Assembly: GCA_029938115.1 (NCBI GenBank)
Contig: JAPYOP010000001.1
Span: 1 to 64,000 of the forward strand
Direction of reading: 5' to 3'
Length of the DNA stretch: 64,000 nucleotides
Origin: Colwellia sp.
GTDB taxonomy: Bacteria; Pseudomonadota; Gammaproteobacteria; Enterobacterales; Alteromonadaceae
Part shown: positions 63,524 through 64,000 of the stretch, piece after piece
How the letters are laid out: every line of letters starts with the position of its first letter
Numbering within the stretch: the first letter of the stretch is position 1
Made by a program: the position numbers and the translations under genes
The notes under the pieces: model-generated
What the model was told of the DNA's origin: nothing
Seen by the model: the letters and a program-made list of their open reading frames with translations, nothing else
Database searches by the model: none

Positions 63524-64000
63524 GTGGAAGTTTATCAAACAGAAGAACAACAAGTAGAAGCGATTAAAAGTTATTGGCAAGAAAATGGCAATACTATTAT
63601 TGCTGGTATCGTTTTAGGTTTTGCCGGTTTTATTGGCTTCAACCTATATAAAGATAATAACCTTGCTAATGAATTAGCGGTTTCTGATAGTTATCAAACA
63701 TTAATAGATAATGCTCTTAAAGATAAAGCAGCTTTTAGTGATAACGCTCAAAAGTTTATCAGTGAAAATGCTGACACGAGTTATGCATCATTAACCACGC
63801 TAGCTTTAGCAAAAGAAGCGGCAGAGAAAAAAGATTGGCAAGGTGCACAAACCCAGTTAATGGCTGCGCTTAAAAGTGCGCCAAGTGACGGTATTAAAGG
63901 TATTGCCAGTTTACGTTTAGCGCGTGTACAAATTCAGTTAGAACAATACGAGCAAGCGTTAGCTACCTTGGCCAAGCCTTTGCCAGCATCTTTTATTGCA
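63524..64000 (+). CDS. yfgM: YfgM-like membrane-anchored TPR protein (3' end beyond window)
   Basis: The first 159 codons of a YfgM-family protein: a short cytoplasmic start (VEVYQTEEQQVEAIKSYWQE), a transmembrane helix (TIIAGIVLGFAGFIGFNLY, about residues 24-42), then periplasmic TPR helices (KDWQGAQTQLMAALKSAPSD). In E. coli YfgM works with PpiD at the Sec translocon. It starts with GTG seven bases after AAGG. The order hisS-yfgM-bamB-der is usual; bamB would be next. Confidence 0.9.
   Translation, partial: MEVYQTEEQQVEAIKSYWQENGNTIIAGIVLGFAGFIGFNLYKDNNLANELAVSDSYQTLIDNALKDKAAFSDNAQKFISENADTSYASLTTLALAKEAAEKKDWQGAQTQLMAALKSAPSDGIKGIASLRLARVQIQLEQYEQALATLAKPLPASFIA

Overview
The window is chromosomal DNA, AT-rich and densely coding, from a marine gammaproteobacterium. 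The gene content points to the Alteromonadales and most likely the Colwelliaceae (Colwellia, Thalassotalea or a relative). Supporting signs are an EF-G2-type fusA paralog, a DUF3718-like secreted protein, YebG under a LexA box, an IscX/Ndk/RlmN/PilF/RodZ/IspG/HisS/YfgM series and many TonB/lipoprotein-type envelope genes. The family assignment is inference from gene content; no rRNA, tRNA, CRISPR array or intact transposase was found.

Layout. 1-8.4 kb: fusA2 (cut by the left edge), then a probable uptake locus: a BASS-family transporter, an acyl-CoA ligase and a TonB-dependent receptor on the minus strand, with a divergent AraC-type regulator. 8.4-13.8 kb: a complete S10 ribosomal-protein operon (rpsJ to rpsQ) with a structured leader and a terminator. 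The spc operon does not follow. 13.9-18.7 kb: a region of gene decay and single genes: a frameshifted solute-binding protein, an IS110-type transposase fragment, sfsA, a beta-propeller lipoprotein and a relic of a second sfsA. 18.8-25.7 kb: hrpB, mrcB, a DUF3718-like gene, yebG and a YgjP-like metallopeptidase gene. 25.7-31.4 kb: the threonine operon, thrL-thrABC, with a readable attenuator. 31.6-43.6 kb: ung with small followers, a GNAT gene, a large Ig-repeat lipoprotein, an FAD oxidoreductase, a D-2-hydroxyacid dehydrogenase, nnrS, a Sel1 protein and an M3 oligopeptidase. 43.7-46.4 kb: a cluster of small accessory genes separated by what look like decayed integron attC sites. 46.4-53.7 kb: a CadC-like regulator, an exported methyltransferase-like protein, a MATE transporter, and an Lrp regulator with a class V aminotransferase followed by iscX. 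53.9-64 kb: malic enzyme, ndk, rlmN, pilF (with an unusual C-terminal LysM), rodZ, ispG, a 266-bp MITE-like element, hisS and yfgM (cut by the right edge).

How the genes work together. Most of the window is housekeeping: translation (ribosomal proteins, EF-G2, HisS, RlmN), threonine synthesis, isoprenoid synthesis (IspG) and the cell wall (PBP1b, RodZ). The receptor, ligase and BASS genes with their AraC regulator look like one catabolic uptake module for a carboxylated, probably lipid- or steroid-like, compound. That substrate is inferred, not shown.

The most interesting signals are: (1) attC-like hairpins around a group of small cassette-like genes with no integrase in view; (2) strong hairpins almost at the predicted 5' ends of the fusA2, S10 and ndk transcripts; (3) an S10 operon cut off from spc next to a stretch of relics; (4) a dead sfsA 5' fragment abutting the beta-propeller gene; (5) a TPR-linker-LysM version of PilF; and (6) a cysteine-desulfurase-like enzyme with a Cys-X-Cys motif placed just before iscX, where an isc operon would be expected.
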